From Pleionea litopenaei (GTDB lineage: Bacteria; Pseudomonadota; Gammaproteobacteria; Enterobacterales; Kangiellaceae), in assembly GCF_031198435.1 (NCBI RefSeq), contig NZ_CP133548.1:2948001-3012000 (forward strand): a DNA stretch of 64,000 nt. The letters are read 5' to 3'. Positions within the stretch are counted from its first letter, which is position 1, and every line of letters starts with the position of its first letter. Positions 18,534-28,505 of this stretch are shown piece after piece. The translations under genes were made by a program, and so were the position numbers. The notes beneath the pieces were generated by a model. It did no database searches, was not told the origin of the DNA, and saw only the letters and a list, made by a program, of their open reading frames with translations.

Positions 18534-19381
18534 AAGTTCTTCAAATCACGATTTATTAATTGACCCGTTCGCTCAATAATATCAGAAAAATAAGGCTCAT
18601 ATTTTACACGAACGATTTCTTTATACTTATCTTGTGAGTCGGCCTTGACTTCTTGTATTGCTTTGCCTCTTAACCACGTCTTAAGGCTTTTGGGTACGAA
18701 TTTGGCAAGAATATCCCACGCTTTTGAGTAAGATAACTTATGCATTAGTCCTTTTCCGGTTGCCGACATGATCTTTTCAGGTCGCGCATTGAGTTGATCA
18801 TTCACCACGGCATAATCAAAGTCTTGACTAACATTTAAAAATTCAAAAATACCAGGTAAAACTTTCTCAGGAGACTTTGTGAGCTCTTCAAAAAGTACGT
18901 AATAGATATTGTCGTCACCAAAAGATTCTCGAAAAGATTGAATCTGCATCGGATAGTCGGAGAATTTTAAGTAACCCTCAAAAGATTCAATCGCTTGGTC
19001 CATGTTTTTGGTTTGTCCGTCAGTGACCTGCGGTCGACGAGTATGCCAGTAGTGACTTACGGTTCGTTTAAAGGGTTGCCTCATCACATAAATTATTTTT
19101 GCGTCTGGAGAAAACTCTTTAAGTCGTTGGGCGACGCCTTGATACTGAGGAATCTTAGCATAATCGGTCGAACCTTCCCCACGATATTTATGTGAGTCAT
19201 TGGCTCCATCGAACAGTGACATATACTGTTTAAATTCAGCTTCAGAATAATCATTAGTTTTGAATAAGCCGGGTTCTTTTGGCTCACTCATAAATAACTC
19301 GTTGTGATGACTTAAATAGTGATGCAAAGATGTTGTTCCTGACTTCATTGCGCCTATTATAAATAAGTTTGGTTTCTTCAT
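18521..19381 (-). CDS. PAPS-dependent carbohydrate sulfotransferase
   Basis: 286 residues. The 5'-phosphosulfate-binding loop is IGAMKSGTTSLHHYL (Lys13 to Thr17), followed by the PKEPGLF motif common in heparan-type sulfotransferases. The 3'-phosphate site is VMRQPFKRTVSHYWH. It would move sulfate from PAPS to a hydroxyl or amine of the glycan. It lies between a flippase gene and a glycosyltransferase gene, so the likely acceptor is the lipid-linked repeat unit or a sugar precursor in the cytoplasm. A second, different sulfotransferase is encoded nearby at 22218-23033. Confidence 0.88.
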   Translation of the reverse strand: MKKPNLFIIGAMKSGTTSLHHYLSHHNELFMSEPKEPGLFKTNDYSEAEFKQYMSLFDGANDSHKYRGEGSTDYAKIPQYQGVAQRLKEFSPDAKIIYVMRQPFKRTVSHYWHTRRPQVTDGQTKNMDQAIESFEGYLKFSDYPMQIQSFRESFGDDNIYYVLFEELTKSPEKVLPGIFEFLNVSQDFDYAVVNDQLNARPEKIMSATGKGLMHKLSYSKAWDILAKFVPKSLKTWLRGKAIQEVKADSQDKYKEIVRVKYEPYFSDIIERTGQLINRDLKNLWKL

Positions 19382-19403
19382 GACTATTTTCTAAATATCC
19401 TTA

Positions 19404-20879
19404 TTAAGATAACGACGATTGTTTGGTGAATCGTTTATACAGCTTGTTATTAATTATTATCGGTTTTAGGTAATCACGCTCTTGGTTCATCCAAGGAAAC
19501 ACCAGAAGCAATAATAAAGCGATAAAATAAATGCCCATGATTGCGAAAATACCAACCCAACCAGTTAAGTGAAGTTGTTGTGTCATGAGGCAAATAGAGG
19601 CACTGTATAAAATTAAGAATACTAACTTAAATACAGGTACCTTAATGGAAAAGTATTTATTACCCATGATTGCAATATAGCTAAATCTTATGACAAAACA
19701 ACTCAGGGTGGCGATGGATGCGCCGAGTAAACCATACGACGGTATTAACAACATAAACAAGACTAAAATGGCAGCTACTGAAAGGTAGGTAGCATAGGTA
19801 ATATGAATGGTTTTTCCTGATTTTAGTAATCCAAAGCGCATAAAATCAGACCAGGCATGAAATACATACGCTAAGACAATAAATGGTACATAGGCTATGG
19901 CTGACTGATAAGCAGGATCAGCGATCACCTGAATGAGCAGTGGTGACACATTGATGAGTCCTCCTGCTGCTAAAAGCACCACAATGCTTACCGAGCAAAA
20001 TACCGAGCCAAACAATTCATTCGCGCTTTCTTGTTTCGCATAACTGTATTGTTGAGGCTCCCAATACATAGCAAATGGCGACCAAATTAATGAAAATAAC
20101 AATAAACCAAACTTGTAAGCTAAGGCGTAAATACCGACAGCTTCTGTATTTAAATAAGTGTTTATAAAATATCGGTCACCAAATGTGATCAAGTACATAC
20201 CAAATGAAGAGATTATGATCGGCCAGCTAAATTGGTATAGAGCCTTGATAAATTTCAGGTCTAAAGTCCGACTCAAAAAGTTACTTGATACGAAAGCGAA
20301 GTAACAACTTAATGCGAGATTACTCAATATCGACGCATACACGACGCCCCAATAACCGAGCTTAAGGTGCCAGATAAACAACAAACAAAAGATTACTTGT
20401 AACGCCAACTTACCGATATTCAAGCCTACAAAGGTGATAGGGCGGTTCTTGATTCGAAGCATGGCAAAGAAAAGTTCATTGCAGCCAGAAATAAGCAAAG
20501 TAAACGAGAATATGCGAACTAGCCATCCCTGCTCTTGTATACCTAAATGGCTTTCTATTGGATCGGCTAATAGCCAAATTACCGCTATGGCGACACAAAA
20601 TAAAATACTGATAAAGTAAAGTGTTGACGAGAAAATTGATTTCTTCTCTTGCTCACTTTGAGCTTCAGAATAAAACCGAAACATTCCGGCCGTGATTTTA
20701 GCTCCTATGAGTAATGCGGCAAGTTCAATTAATAGAACAAGCAATTCGACCACACCATAGTCCGCAGGCGATAAATTTTTCGTGTAAATTGGAAGCGTAA
20801 TAAAGGACGCGAAGCCGCCCACGAGGCGTCCGATACCATATATGACGGTAGATTTTAAAGCAGAAGATTGTGTCGACAT
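19404..20879 (-). CDS. Wzx-type oligosaccharide flippase
   Basis: 491 residues with about 12-14 membrane helices. It starts ALKSTVIYGIGRLVGGFASFITLPIYTKNLSPADYG, the standard opening of the polysaccharide biosynthesis / MATE-like Wzx family. It flips undecaprenyl-PP-linked repeat units across the inner membrane. Its start overlaps the stop of the polymerase-like gene by one base (TAATG), so the two are made together. A basic tail closes the protein. Confidence 0.9.
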   Translation of the reverse strand: MSTQSSALKSTVIYGIGRLVGGFASFITLPIYTKNLSPADYGVVELLVLLIELAALLIGAKITAGMFRFYSEAQSEQEKKSIFSSTLYFISILFCVAIAVIWLLADPIESHLGIQEQGWLVRIFSFTLLISGCNELFFAMLRIKNRPITFVGLNIGKLALQVIFCLLFIWHLKLGYWGVVYASILSNLALSCYFAFVSSNFLSRTLDLKFIKALYQFSWPIIISSFGMYLITFGDRYFINTYLNTEAVGIYALAYKFGLLLFSLIWSPFAMYWEPQQYSYAKQESANELFGSVFCSVSIVVLLAAGGLINVSPLLIQVIADPAYQSAIAYVPFIVLAYVFHAWSDFMRFGLLKSGKTIHITYATYLSVAAILVLFMLLIPSYGLLGASIATLSCFVIRFSYIAIMGNKYFSIKVPVFKLVFLILYSASICLMTQQLHLTGWVGIFAIMGIYFIALLLLLVFPWMNQERDYLKPIIINNKLYKRFTKQSSLS

Positions 20880-22213
20880 TATGACTTCACTTCCGATAAC
20901 GATATGGCTTTCGTTCTCGTCTTTTCTTGATTCTGAATCATAATATTCTTAATTGCGACGTTAAATGCGAGTGCTATCCACAAGAAAGGATAATAAGCGA
21001 CCGTAACAAACTGACCAGCTATAAAGAAACCAATGGCGCCATAGAGAACACCATTATTGATTTGTAATGCGAGCTGTTCAGAATTATTGGGCATATCCAA
21101 TTTAGGATTCTTTCGCAATGCACACCAAAAAAACGACAAGAAAACAATCAGTCCTGGATATCCCATGTCGGTTCCCACTTGAATTAAAATATTATGTGGA
21201 AGTTGTGCTCTTGTCCGTCCAACTAGGTCATAAGAGTAGTGGCTATTGTAATAGCTTGGAAAGTTATAAAATCCAACGCCGGTAAATGGATGATCTTGGA
21301 TCATTTTTATCCCATTTTTCCAATACAAAAGCCTTTGAACAGAGGTCTCGTCTTCACCCATTTCTTGAAATCGTGCGACTTGCTCTTGTGGAAGAAACTT
21401 ATAAGCAAGTAAACAAATTAAGCCAAGTGCTATGATCGGCTTAATTCGAAAAACATGCTTTCTAAACATAAATAGTAAAAGACAAGCTAATGCGAGTTGA
21501 GACCCTCGGCTACTGGCGCCTAATATCGTTAATACTGAACAGGCAGTAAATAAAGCGAGTAGACCTTTTTCTATCCAATTGATCTTAATTTTGATTCTCG
21601 TCAATAAGAAAAAAACAACGGGAAATAAAGTGAGCATCAGTATCGTTAACTCACCGGAATTCTTAAAATAACCCTCCGGACCTTCCAAACCCCAAGTTGC
21701 GAAAACAAAGCCTCGACTTGCCCATACCAGCGTTGTGCCTACTGCAATTTTTGCTGCGCTAAAGATAAAAATAAGGGTAAATATATACAGTCGTTCTTTG
21801 GTATTAATAATATTGATGATTAAGAAATAAATTACCAACCATCCGTAGAAATTTATGAAGTATTGTTGAGAGACACTAGAATCATAAGCATGTAAACTAG
21901 ATAAATAGATTAAGACGCCAAATACAATCATTAATTTATTAATAGGCGAACTAACCCACTTTACGCTTTTGTCCAAAAATGCAAACCCTAACGAAAGAAT
22001 AAGTAATATTTGCGCCCATGGCATAAAATCAATGACCGGAAAAATCGCCTGCGGACGCGTATATTCAAAAAATAAATACGCGCAAATACACCAAAATGAT
22101 GGGTGCTCTGATCGAAAGTATTTCCACATGGCCCCAATCTTTAAAAAGAAAAAGCTTTCGGCTTGGGTATCCGAGAGTTTTGATTTTCTTTTAATTAGGG
22201 CCGATTCGCTCAT
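20879..22213 (-). CDS. O-antigen polymerase/ligase-like membrane protein (Wzy role)
   Basis: 444 residues, roughly 10-12 membrane helices. A periplasmic loop in the second half contains MIQDHPFTGVGFYNFPSYY and RAQLPHNILIQVGTDMGYPGL, the pattern of the O-antigen ligase/Wzy_C domain (G-x-G-x-x-N-F and PHN). With a flippase next to it and a Wzz-like protein in the locus, polymerisation of flipped repeat units is the most likely role. A WaaL-like ligase cannot be excluded by sequence alone. Confidence 0.85.
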   Translation of the reverse strand: MSESALIKRKSKLSDTQAESFFFLKIGAMWKYFRSEHPSFWCICAYLFFEYTRPQAIFPVIDFMPWAQILLILSLGFAFLDKSVKWVSSPINKLMIVFGVLIYLSSLHAYDSSVSQQYFINFYGWLVIYFLIINIINTKERLYIFTLIFIFSAAKIAVGTTLVWASRGFVFATWGLEGPEGYFKNSGELTILMLTLFPVVFFLLTRIKIKINWIEKGLLALFTACSVLTILGASSRGSQLALACLLLFMFRKHVFRIKPIIALGLICLLAYKFLPQEQVARFQEMGEDETSVQRLLYWKNGIKMIQDHPFTGVGFYNFPSYYNSHYSYDLVGRTRAQLPHNILIQVGTDMGYPGLIVFLSFFWCALRKNPKLDMPNNSEQLALQINNGVLYGAIGFFIAGQFVTVAYYPFLWIALAFNVAIKNIMIQNQEKTRTKAISLSEVKS

Positions 22214-22217
22214 TTAC

Positions 22218-23033
22218 TTAATTCTCTAATTCTGGGAATGATTGTGCTGCCAATTGCTCGATCTGTTCATAGACGCCTTGACAAAGTTGCTCTATTTCTT
22301 CATTCAACTCTATAGCTTTCTTCGAGCTTTTAGGATTAGTATGAATCTCCTCTAATTTTAGTGATTCAATGTCTTGATTTAGAAATCTAAATATTGAGCT
22401 AAATGCTTTAGATGGTTGTTGAGTGATCGTTTCATACTTAATGCACTTGATTCGCGTAAGATCTAAGTCACGGCATTCGGTGATTAACTTATTCCGCAGG
22501 TACCAGAACAAAGCCGCAGCATCGAGATCAGATATTCCAGAGTCTAGCAATCGCTTAACTAATACTCGATCGCTTTCTGACACAAATTCATTTCGCCAGT
22601 CGGTAGGGTGGTTCTCAGTAATAAAACTTAGATCACGCTTACCGTTGTTGCTACCGAATTTCCGAAGATTAGACTTTGCTACGCTTTTATAATGACGGTA
22701 TGGCCAAAGTACTTTGATACGCTGATCTAAATCGAGATAGTGTTGAAACTTCTGACTGTCGAGCAATGGCTTAGCGACAACCATAGGTGCACCAGTTTTA
22801 TTAAAATGATCGAACACCTTCTTATCATCAATCAGTCGCATGTCATCAAACACTTCGCTTAATTCACGATAAACTTTGGTTTGGCCATGCCAATCAAAGG
22901 TTCGCATAAGCATACTTGTACCTGAACGTTGACACCCCATTATTAATAAGATATCGGTTGTCGGCTTAGATAAAAGTCGAAACTTCAAATGTTTTATTTT
23001 TCTAAAAAGCCAAAATCGCAGTTTGTTCTGCAC
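22218..23033 (-). CDS. Sulfotransferase, second type
   Basis: 271 residues. A basic N-terminus (about 1-25) precedes the PAPS loop MGCQRSGTSMLMRTFDWHG (Arg36 to Ser40) after a hydrophobic strand ILLI. The rest is weakly conserved but has the alpha/beta sulfotransferase layout, with VLWPYRHYKSVAKSNLRKFG in the 3'-phosphate region. It is only distantly like the 18521-19381 protein, so the two probably sulfate different positions. Four bases separate it from the polymerase-like gene. Confidence 0.8.
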   Translation of the reverse strand: MQNKLRFWLFRKIKHLKFRLLSKPTTDILLIMGCQRSGTSMLMRTFDWHGQTKVYRELSEVFDDMRLIDDKKVFDHFNKTGAPMVVAKPLLDSQKFQHYLDLDQRIKVLWPYRHYKSVAKSNLRKFGSNNGKRDLSFITENHPTDWRNEFVSESDRVLVKRLLDSGISDLDAAALFWYLRNKLITECRDLDLTRIKCIKYETITQQPSKAFSSIFRFLNQDIESLKLEEIHTNPKSSKKAIELNEEIEQLCQGVYEQIEQLAAQSFPELEN

Positions 23034-23051
23034 AAAAAATTCCTTATTCCC

Positions 23052-24152
23052 TTAGCTACTGGCACTCAATTGATTAAACAATGAGTAGTATTCGCTGGCA
23101 GATTTTTTAATTGAAAATTGTTCATTAACACAGTGCCATGCATTGTCTATCATTGCGTCGTTATTTGATTTAGTAATTGCTTGAATAGCCTCTGCAATCG
23201 CAGAAGGGTTTTCATTTTCAACTAAAATACCATTTTCTCCTTGAACGATAATTTCCTCCGGGCCACCGCACTTAGTGGAAACCACGGGCACTTTACATGC
23301 CATGGCCTCTATGGTCGATAAAGAAAACCCTTCATCTCGAGAAGACAGCAAATAAATATCAGCGCTCGATAAAAATTGCGTAACGTTATTAACAAATCCA
23401 ATAAACTTAACTTGATCGCCTATTCGAACAGAAGAGCTCATTGATTGATAATCCTTTAATTGCTGACTATCATGTTCGCCAGCAATCAGAAATTGATAGT
23501 CACTTCCAAGTATTTCAGCAACCTTCATGACAATATCATAGCCCTTTGAATGATTGGCATTGCCGACCATCGCAATGATCTTTTTACTGCTATCAATATC
23601 GTATTCTTTTAGAAAATCAGTGGATTGACAAGGCTCGAATTCCGAGAGGTTTAACCCGTTATAAATAATCGCACATTTATCTTCAGGGATGTGCAAACGT
23701 TGATTCAAGCGCTGTTTTAAATATTGAGAAACGAAAATAACCTTAGAGGCAAATTTACGAATTAAAAAAGACTTAACTTTTAAAAGTCTTTCATCTGATG
23801 CAACATCAATGATGCCATGAAAAGTTGAAACTAAAGGTGTCTTTGTTATTGCAGCTGCGATAGCGCAATAAATGCTTGAGCCGAACAAATGGGCATTTAT
23901 GACAGTGACATTATATTGTTTGATAACTGAAACGATGCGTTTTACCAATGAAAGATTAAAAGAACCACCCATGGGGACAATGATTGGATCAATGCCTATT
24001 TTGTTCAGTTGTTTGCTGAGCCACCCTTCATCTGGCAACATCACCACCGGAGTAAACGTGCGGCGGTCGATGTTCTTAATTAGGTTAACAAAAACCGTTT
24101 CAGCGCCTCCGGAGCCAGAGACATCGGTTACGAATAGAACGACTTTTGGCAT
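23052..24152 (-). CDS. Glycosyltransferase family 4
   Basis: 366 residues from ATG 24152, chosen because AGGGA lies six bases upstream; TTG 24158 would add two residues. The GT-B fold is shown by VVLFVTDVSGSGGAETVFVNLI, then AMVGNANHSKGYDIV and the E-x(7)-E motif in SRDEGFSLSTIEAMACKVPVV. The loop SGSGGAE is typical of GT4 enzymes. It is the first gene of the minus-strand unit continuing to 17316, so its promoter should lie in the gap shared with the divergent deacetylase gene. Confidence 0.88.
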   Translation of the reverse strand: MPKVVLFVTDVSGSGGAETVFVNLIKNIDRRTFTPVVMLPDEGWLSKQLNKIGIDPIIVPMGGSFNLSLVKRIVSVIKQYNVTVINAHLFGSSIYCAIAAAITKTPLVSTFHGIIDVASDERLLKVKSFLIRKFASKVIFVSQYLKQRLNQRLHIPEDKCAIIYNGLNLSEFEPCQSTDFLKEYDIDSSKKIIAMVGNANHSKGYDIVMKVAEILGSDYQFLIAGEHDSQQLKDYQSMSSSVRIGDQVKFIGFVNNVTQFLSSADIYLLSSRDEGFSLSTIEAMACKVPVVSTKCGGPEEIIVQGENGILVENENPSAIAEAIQAITKSNNDAMIDNAWHCVNEQFSIKKSASEYYSLFNQLSASS

Positions 24153-24340
24153 ACACAATCCCTGTTATAAATGTGCCAATTCGGATGTTTTCAGCTAGCG
24201 TTTTCAAGCCGCCAGTGCTGTTACGTAAAGGTATCGAGAACTAGTTTCTCGTTTGCGATAATTGTACAATAATCGTCGCACTGGATCCAGCATCACTCGG
24301 CGCTTATATAAAATAAAACAAGGACAGAGTTTAAAGAAAA

Positions 24341-25330
24341 ATGCCTTTAAAACAATTAGTTAAAAGACCCATTCAGGTTTTATCGAGCCGTTTCGGCCAA
24401 CACCGCAAGAAAGTTGGGCAACCTCGGCTATGGATCATGATGTACCATCGCATCCTTCCTGAGGATGATCCTCGATTTCGAGATGAAGAACCTGGAATGC
24501 TGGTGCAACCAGATACGCTAGCGATGCACTGTGAAGTGCTAGGAAATGAGTTTGAACTCGTTGACCTAACATCTTGGTGCGAAAAAGCGACAAATGGCGC
24601 AGAACTTCCTGAAAATGCCTGCGCGATTACCTTCGATGATGGTTGGCTAGATAATTATCAATATGCATTTCCGATTCTCAACAAGTTGAAAATTCCCGCT
24701 ACGTTATATGCCGTCTCCGATTTGATTGGAACTAAGGATCTATTTTGGCCGAACCGATTAGCCAGGCTGTTGCAACATCCTGGTATTGAGGCAGCCGAAT
24801 TTCCTTGGTTAAATCAAGTAAAACAGCAGGGTGCGCTAAATAACGAAGCACTCGCCTCTACCATTTATAATTTGAAAAGCTTTGATGATGCGAGCATTTT
24901 GGGGTGGTTAGATGACGCTGAAGAGCGCTTATCTATTGCTGAAGAAAAAGAACCATCGTTGATGAGTTGGGCGCAACTCAAAGAGATGGCGGAATCGCCA
25001 CTTATTACCATTGGATCTCATACTTGTCGTCACTTTAGAATGCGCTCAGAGTTAGACTCTGCTGTGATGACAGCGGAAATCCAAGACAGTAAAAGTAGAC
25101 TTGAACAAGAGCTCTCACAAGCGGTGAAAGCCTTTTGTTACCCCAACGGAGACTTCACTTCTAATGCGGTTTCTCTGGCTAAAGAAACCTATCAATCAGC
25201 GGTGACTACGCAAGTTGGCATTAATCACTTAGATAACTTAAATCTACACCAACTGTTACGCATTGGAGTGCATGAAGATATTTCAAATGACCCAACCAAA
25301 TTATTAGCAAAGGTTGCTTGTTGGCCCTAA
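24341..25330 (+). CDS. Polysaccharide deacetylase (NodB-like)
   Basis: 329 residues. MYHRILPEDDP opens the domain, ITFDDGWLDN (Asp99-Asp100) is the catalytic/metal motif, and SHTCRHFRM carries the two metal-binding His. FCYPNGDF is the later motif. No signal peptide. It is a different branch from the deacetylases at 11105-12118 and 26376-27248. It stands alone on the + strand, and its stop overlaps the FemAB-like stop by four bases. Confidence 0.87.
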   Translation: MPLKQLVKRPIQVLSSRFGQHRKKVGQPRLWIMMYHRILPEDDPRFRDEEPGMLVQPDTLAMHCEVLGNEFELVDLTSWCEKATNGAELPENACAITFDDGWLDNYQYAFPILNKLKIPATLYAVSDLIGTKDLFWPNRLARLLQHPGIEAAEFPWLNQVKQQGALNNEALASTIYNLKSFDDASILGWLDDAEERLSIAEEKEPSLMSWAQLKEMAESPLITIGSHTCRHFRMRSELDSAVMTAEIQDSKSRLEQELSQAVKAFCYPNGDFTSNAVSLAKETYQSAVTTQVGINHLDNLNLHQLLRIGVHEDISNDPTKLLAKVACWP

Positions 25331-26379
25331 GGAATATTTTTAACAACCAATGGGCCAATTAAATTTGCGATCGCTACCGGCAGCTTTTTCCAGGTATTGA
25401 TCATTAGCTGAAAACGGCTATTTTGATGGTTGATTTGAGGCAACTTTTCATTCTTAGGTAGAAGGTAATACCAATACAGTTGATGTTGCGTTGCTCCCCA
25501 TTGCTTTTTAAATTTAAGAGTTCCTGCGTCTTTAGAGGAGCGACCAAAGTCAAAAATCTTAGCTTTCTGGTCAATGGCGTGTTCGAGTATTTTCCAATAC
25601 AAAAACATGTTAACTCCGAATCGATTAAAATCACGATTGGTAGAGGCCCAAGGAATTTCTATTCGATCATTATTCCTAACCAGAAAACCACAGCCGACAG
25701 GTTCTTCTTTTATGTAGACGATGGCCAGATAGGCATTATCTCTAAGTCTTTGAAGTACTTCTTTAAAAAAGCGACGACTATAAACTGGCGTTCCTAGATC
25801 GCGCATATTTCGCGCAAAAACTTTATAAAAGTCGTCAAGTAATTCAAGTGAGCCAACTTTAAATTCAGCACCCTCACGAATGGGTCGTTTCACTTGTGCT
25901 CGTCGCTTCGACCCTATCGCTTGCCAAAGCGCATCAGATTCCTCTGGTAATTCGAGTAGCATTGTTACCTTGTCGGTTCGGCAATTGTCATGATTTATAT
26001 GGTTAACCTGACCATCAATGGCAGATTCCATTCGCAATTCTACATGTGAGCAACCTAACTGCTTTCGGAGATTTTCTGCGTATTCGAGTAGCGCATCCGC
26101 ACTTTCATTGCTCGTCGTTAGTAAACCACCATAGTTTAAAAAAGGAATGCTGGTTAAAAAATTCCCAAAGATTAAGCTTTTTTGTTGCACCAAAGGTAAC
26201 ACGCCAACAATTTTTTGGTCTTCATTTAGGCACGCAAGGTAATACGAGCGATGGCCAAAAGCGCCTTCTATGACGTCTTTCCACTGACTTAAGAGATATC
26301 CAGTACCTTGATTCGCTTGAACAAATTCGTCCCAACCAGTGGTGAGTTGATCATCGAGTAATAAAACACTTAACGTCAT
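25327..26379 (-). CDS. FemAB-like GNAT protein, XrtA/PEP-CTERM-associated
   Basis: 350 residues, double GNAT fold. Recognisable stretches are VGVLPLVQQKSLIFGNFLTSIPFLNYGGLL, LRDNAYLAIVYIKEEPVGCGFLV, and the terminal FDFGRSSKDAGTLKFKKQWGA. These match the FemAB family that accompanies exosortase A loci. FemAB proteins transfer amino acids from aminoacyl-tRNA; the substrate in polysaccharide loci is unknown. Its start overlaps the deacetylase stop as ATGA, so the pair is translationally coupled. Confidence 0.82.
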   Translation of the reverse strand: MTLSVLLLDDQLTTGWDEFVQANQGTGYLLSQWKDVIEGAFGHRSYYLACLNEDQKIVGVLPLVQQKSLIFGNFLTSIPFLNYGGLLTTSNESADALLEYAENLRKQLGCSHVELRMESAIDGQVNHINHDNCRTDKVTMLLELPEESDALWQAIGSKRRAQVKRPIREGAEFKVGSLELLDDFYKVFARNMRDLGTPVYSRRFFKEVLQRLRDNAYLAIVYIKEEPVGCGFLVRNNDRIEIPWASTNRDFNRFGVNMFLYWKILEHAIDQKAKIFDFGRSSKDAGTLKFKKQWGATQHQLYWYYLLPKNEKLPQINHQNSRFQLMINTWKKLPVAIANLIGPLVVKNIP

Positions 26380-27248
26380 GCGGAAAACTCTTGCGGATTC
26401 TTTGCTAGTTTTTCGAGGTCGAGAGTATCGATATAGGATTGCATCGTATCGAACTTAAACTCGCTGATTAAGTTTGATAAGCGAGATTCACATTTATCGA
26501 GATTGTTGTAGTGTCGAAAACGTGAAAACCAACTGACGTCTACCTTGGGTTGTTCTGCATCCACTTCCCAAGGATGAAGATAAAAGATAAAAGGCTGCTG
26601 TTTTTTCTCTCTTCGTCGATATAGAAACTTAGATAACCAATAAGGATAGAGACGGAAGTAGCCACCGCCTGCGATTGGGATTGTTTGTCCGAACCAAGAC
26701 TCTGTCGACAATGGTAGTTCGAGCAGTTGGTGTCCTTCTGCCGTTTTTATGTAGTAGGGATCTTTCGGTGAATTTGGGATCCCGTAACGATCATGGACGA
26801 TTGGAAAAATGCTAGAGTCGTAGGTAAAACCACATTCACCTAAGATATCCAATGCCCACAATGACTTTCGAGTAATTGAATAACTGGCCGCACGGTATCC
26901 AAGCACCTGAGATCCGGTAATATCTTCTAACAGCGACTTAGAGCGGATTGTCTCGTTACGAAACACCTCTGGTGATTGATTATAGATAAGTTGGTGGCTG
27001 TACCCGTGACTGGCAACCTCATGCCCACGTTGATGAATTTCTGCGACTAATTCTGGGTGCTTGTCAGCGACCCAGCCTAAGATGAAGTGGGTCACCTTAA
27101 TATTATGTTGATCGAATAGGTCGAGAAGCCGTTGGGTATTATTGACGACGCGAGTGGGAATGCCTTCCCATTCAGAAACCTTGATGGACTCCGCTAAGGC
27201 TGCAACTTGAAAATAGTCTTCGACGTCAACCGTCATGATGTTTTGCAT
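26376..27248 (-). CDS. XrtA-system polysaccharide deacetylase
   Basis: 290 residues from ATG 27248, which gives the family start MQNIMTVDVEDYFQV; a GTG ten codons upstream (27278) is less likely. The metal/catalytic motif is DVEDYF, followed by EVASHGYSHQLIY with the two metal His and LGYRAASYSI. The C-terminal part (about 215-285) fits the extra domain of this deacetylase family, with FYLHPWEVD. It would deacetylate the polysaccharide repeat. Coupled to the FemAB-like gene downstream. Confidence 0.85.
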   Translation of the reverse strand: MQNIMTVDVEDYFQVAALAESIKVSEWEGIPTRVVNNTQRLLDLFDQHNIKVTHFILGWVADKHPELVAEIHQRGHEVASHGYSHQLIYNQSPEVFRNETIRSKSLLEDITGSQVLGYRAASYSITRKSLWALDILGECGFTYDSSIFPIVHDRYGIPNSPKDPYYIKTAEGHQLLELPLSTESWFGQTIPIAGGGYFRLYPYWLSKFLYRRREKKQQPFIFYLHPWEVDAEQPKVDVSWFSRFRHYNNLDKCESRLSNLISEFKFDTMQSYIDTLDLEKLAKNPQEFSA

Positions 27249-27362
27249 ATTCTGATATAATCCATTATAAACAGGCACATTATTCGGCTATTGTACCTTA
27301 TAATTTTTTGTGCGGCTAATTCGTTCAGCAAAAATTACGGCTTTGATTAAAGGAATAAAAAA

Positions 27363-28505
27363 TTGTTATCAAGAACCCGCCCAGTTGGAGAACGTTTTTC
27401 GTTAAAGAAATCCAGCTTTGATGTGAGTTTATTTGCTCCCTTTCATTATTTAGGCACTCAATCTGGAACGGCGGCTTTATGTATTGCTTTAAGAATTGCA
27501 CGGCAAATGAGGAGCGATGTCGATAATCCAGAAGTTTTGATGCCTGCCTACACCTGTCCTGATGTGATTAGCGCATGTATTACGGCCGGTGTAACTCCAG
27601 TTCTGATCGATTTTGCACCGGATACCTGTCATATGAGTTTGGACGAATTGTCATTAAAATGTCATGCCAATACCGTTGCTATCATTGCGATAAATTTTTT
27701 AGGAATCCCAGAGCGAATTGATCAAATAAGAAGTCTTTTGAATAACAAGAAAACGCTCATTATCGAAGACAGTGCTCAAGGATTTCCTCGGTCTGACAAA
27801 GAAAACTACTGGAAAGGTGACCTGGTAACCTTATCTTTTGGGCGAGGTAAGCCGCTTGGATTATTCAATGGTGGCGCTGTTTTATCAAGACAAGAAGAAT
27901 TATTAAAGATGGCAGACGCCTTTCTTAGTTCTTCCTCAAAGTTATCGGAATTTAGCTACCGAATTAAGCATAGAGTTTTTAATATGCTGATGTCGCCATT
28001 GGGTTATGGCTTGCTCACCCGTTTGCCCGGCATGACCTTCGGTGAAACTGTCTATAAGCCACTAGAAAAGTGTGAACATATAAATCCTACAATTAATGAA
28101 TATTTATCGGCAAGGGTGAAAGATTTTGAGCAGCGAAGAGTAGAACTTTATGATTTGTATAATAAAAGGTTAGAACAACTCAACCTTTCAATATTAGGCA
28201 GTGGACATTCTTTATATGAGTATTTGCGCATTCCAGTTCTATTACCAAATCAAAGCATTAGAAATGCGTGTCTTGAAAAGATGGATCTTATAGGGTTAGG
28301 TGCGACGGCTATGTATAAGAAGATTCTCACAGAGTTTGATGATATTCCCATTGACCTCGGTGATGCTCCATATCCCAACGCTTCGCTACTTGCACAACGT
28401 CTTATTACTTTACCGTTACATCAAGATGTTTCTGAACAAGACATTGACGAGATGATGGCAGTGATAGAAGCGGAAGTTAAAAACGCCCATTCTCTTGATA
28501 AATAA
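27363..28505 (+). CDS. DegT/DnrJ/EryC1-type PLP-dependent aminotransferase family protein
   Basis: 380 residues. The start is TTG 27363 with AAGGA eight bases upstream. PLP-fold features are visible: LGTQSGTAALCIAL (phosphate site), PAYTCPDV, IIEDSAQGFPR (Asp that contacts the pyridine N), and SFGRGKPLGLFNGGAVL with the candidate Schiff-base Lys. Such enzymes aminate keto-sugars. An amino sugar would supply the acceptor for formylation or acylation by other locus enzymes (inference). Its end overlaps the convergent outer-membrane protein gene by 29 bases. Confidence 0.82.
   Translation: MLSRTRPVGERFSLKKSSFDVSLFAPFHYLGTQSGTAALCIALRIARQMRSDVDNPEVLMPAYTCPDVISACITAGVTPVLIDFAPDTCHMSLDELSLKCHANTVAIIAINFLGIPERIDQIRSLLNNKKTLIIEDSAQGFPRSDKENYWKGDLVTLSFGRGKPLGLFNGGAVLSRQEELLKMADAFLSSSSKLSEFSYRIKHRVFNMLMSPLGYGLLTRLPGMTFGETVYKPLEKCEHINPTINEYLSARVKDFEQRRVELYDLYNKRLEQLNLSILGSGHSLYEYLRIPVLLPNQSIRNACLEKMDLIGLGATAMYKKILTEFDDIPIDLGDAPYPNASLLAQRLITLPLHQDVSEQDIDEMMAVIEAEVKNAHSLDK

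Noticed and set aside
24230-24250. Near-palindrome GAGAACTAGTTTCTC between divergent genes
   Set aside because: One base short of symmetry and no clear promoter tie; too weak to list.
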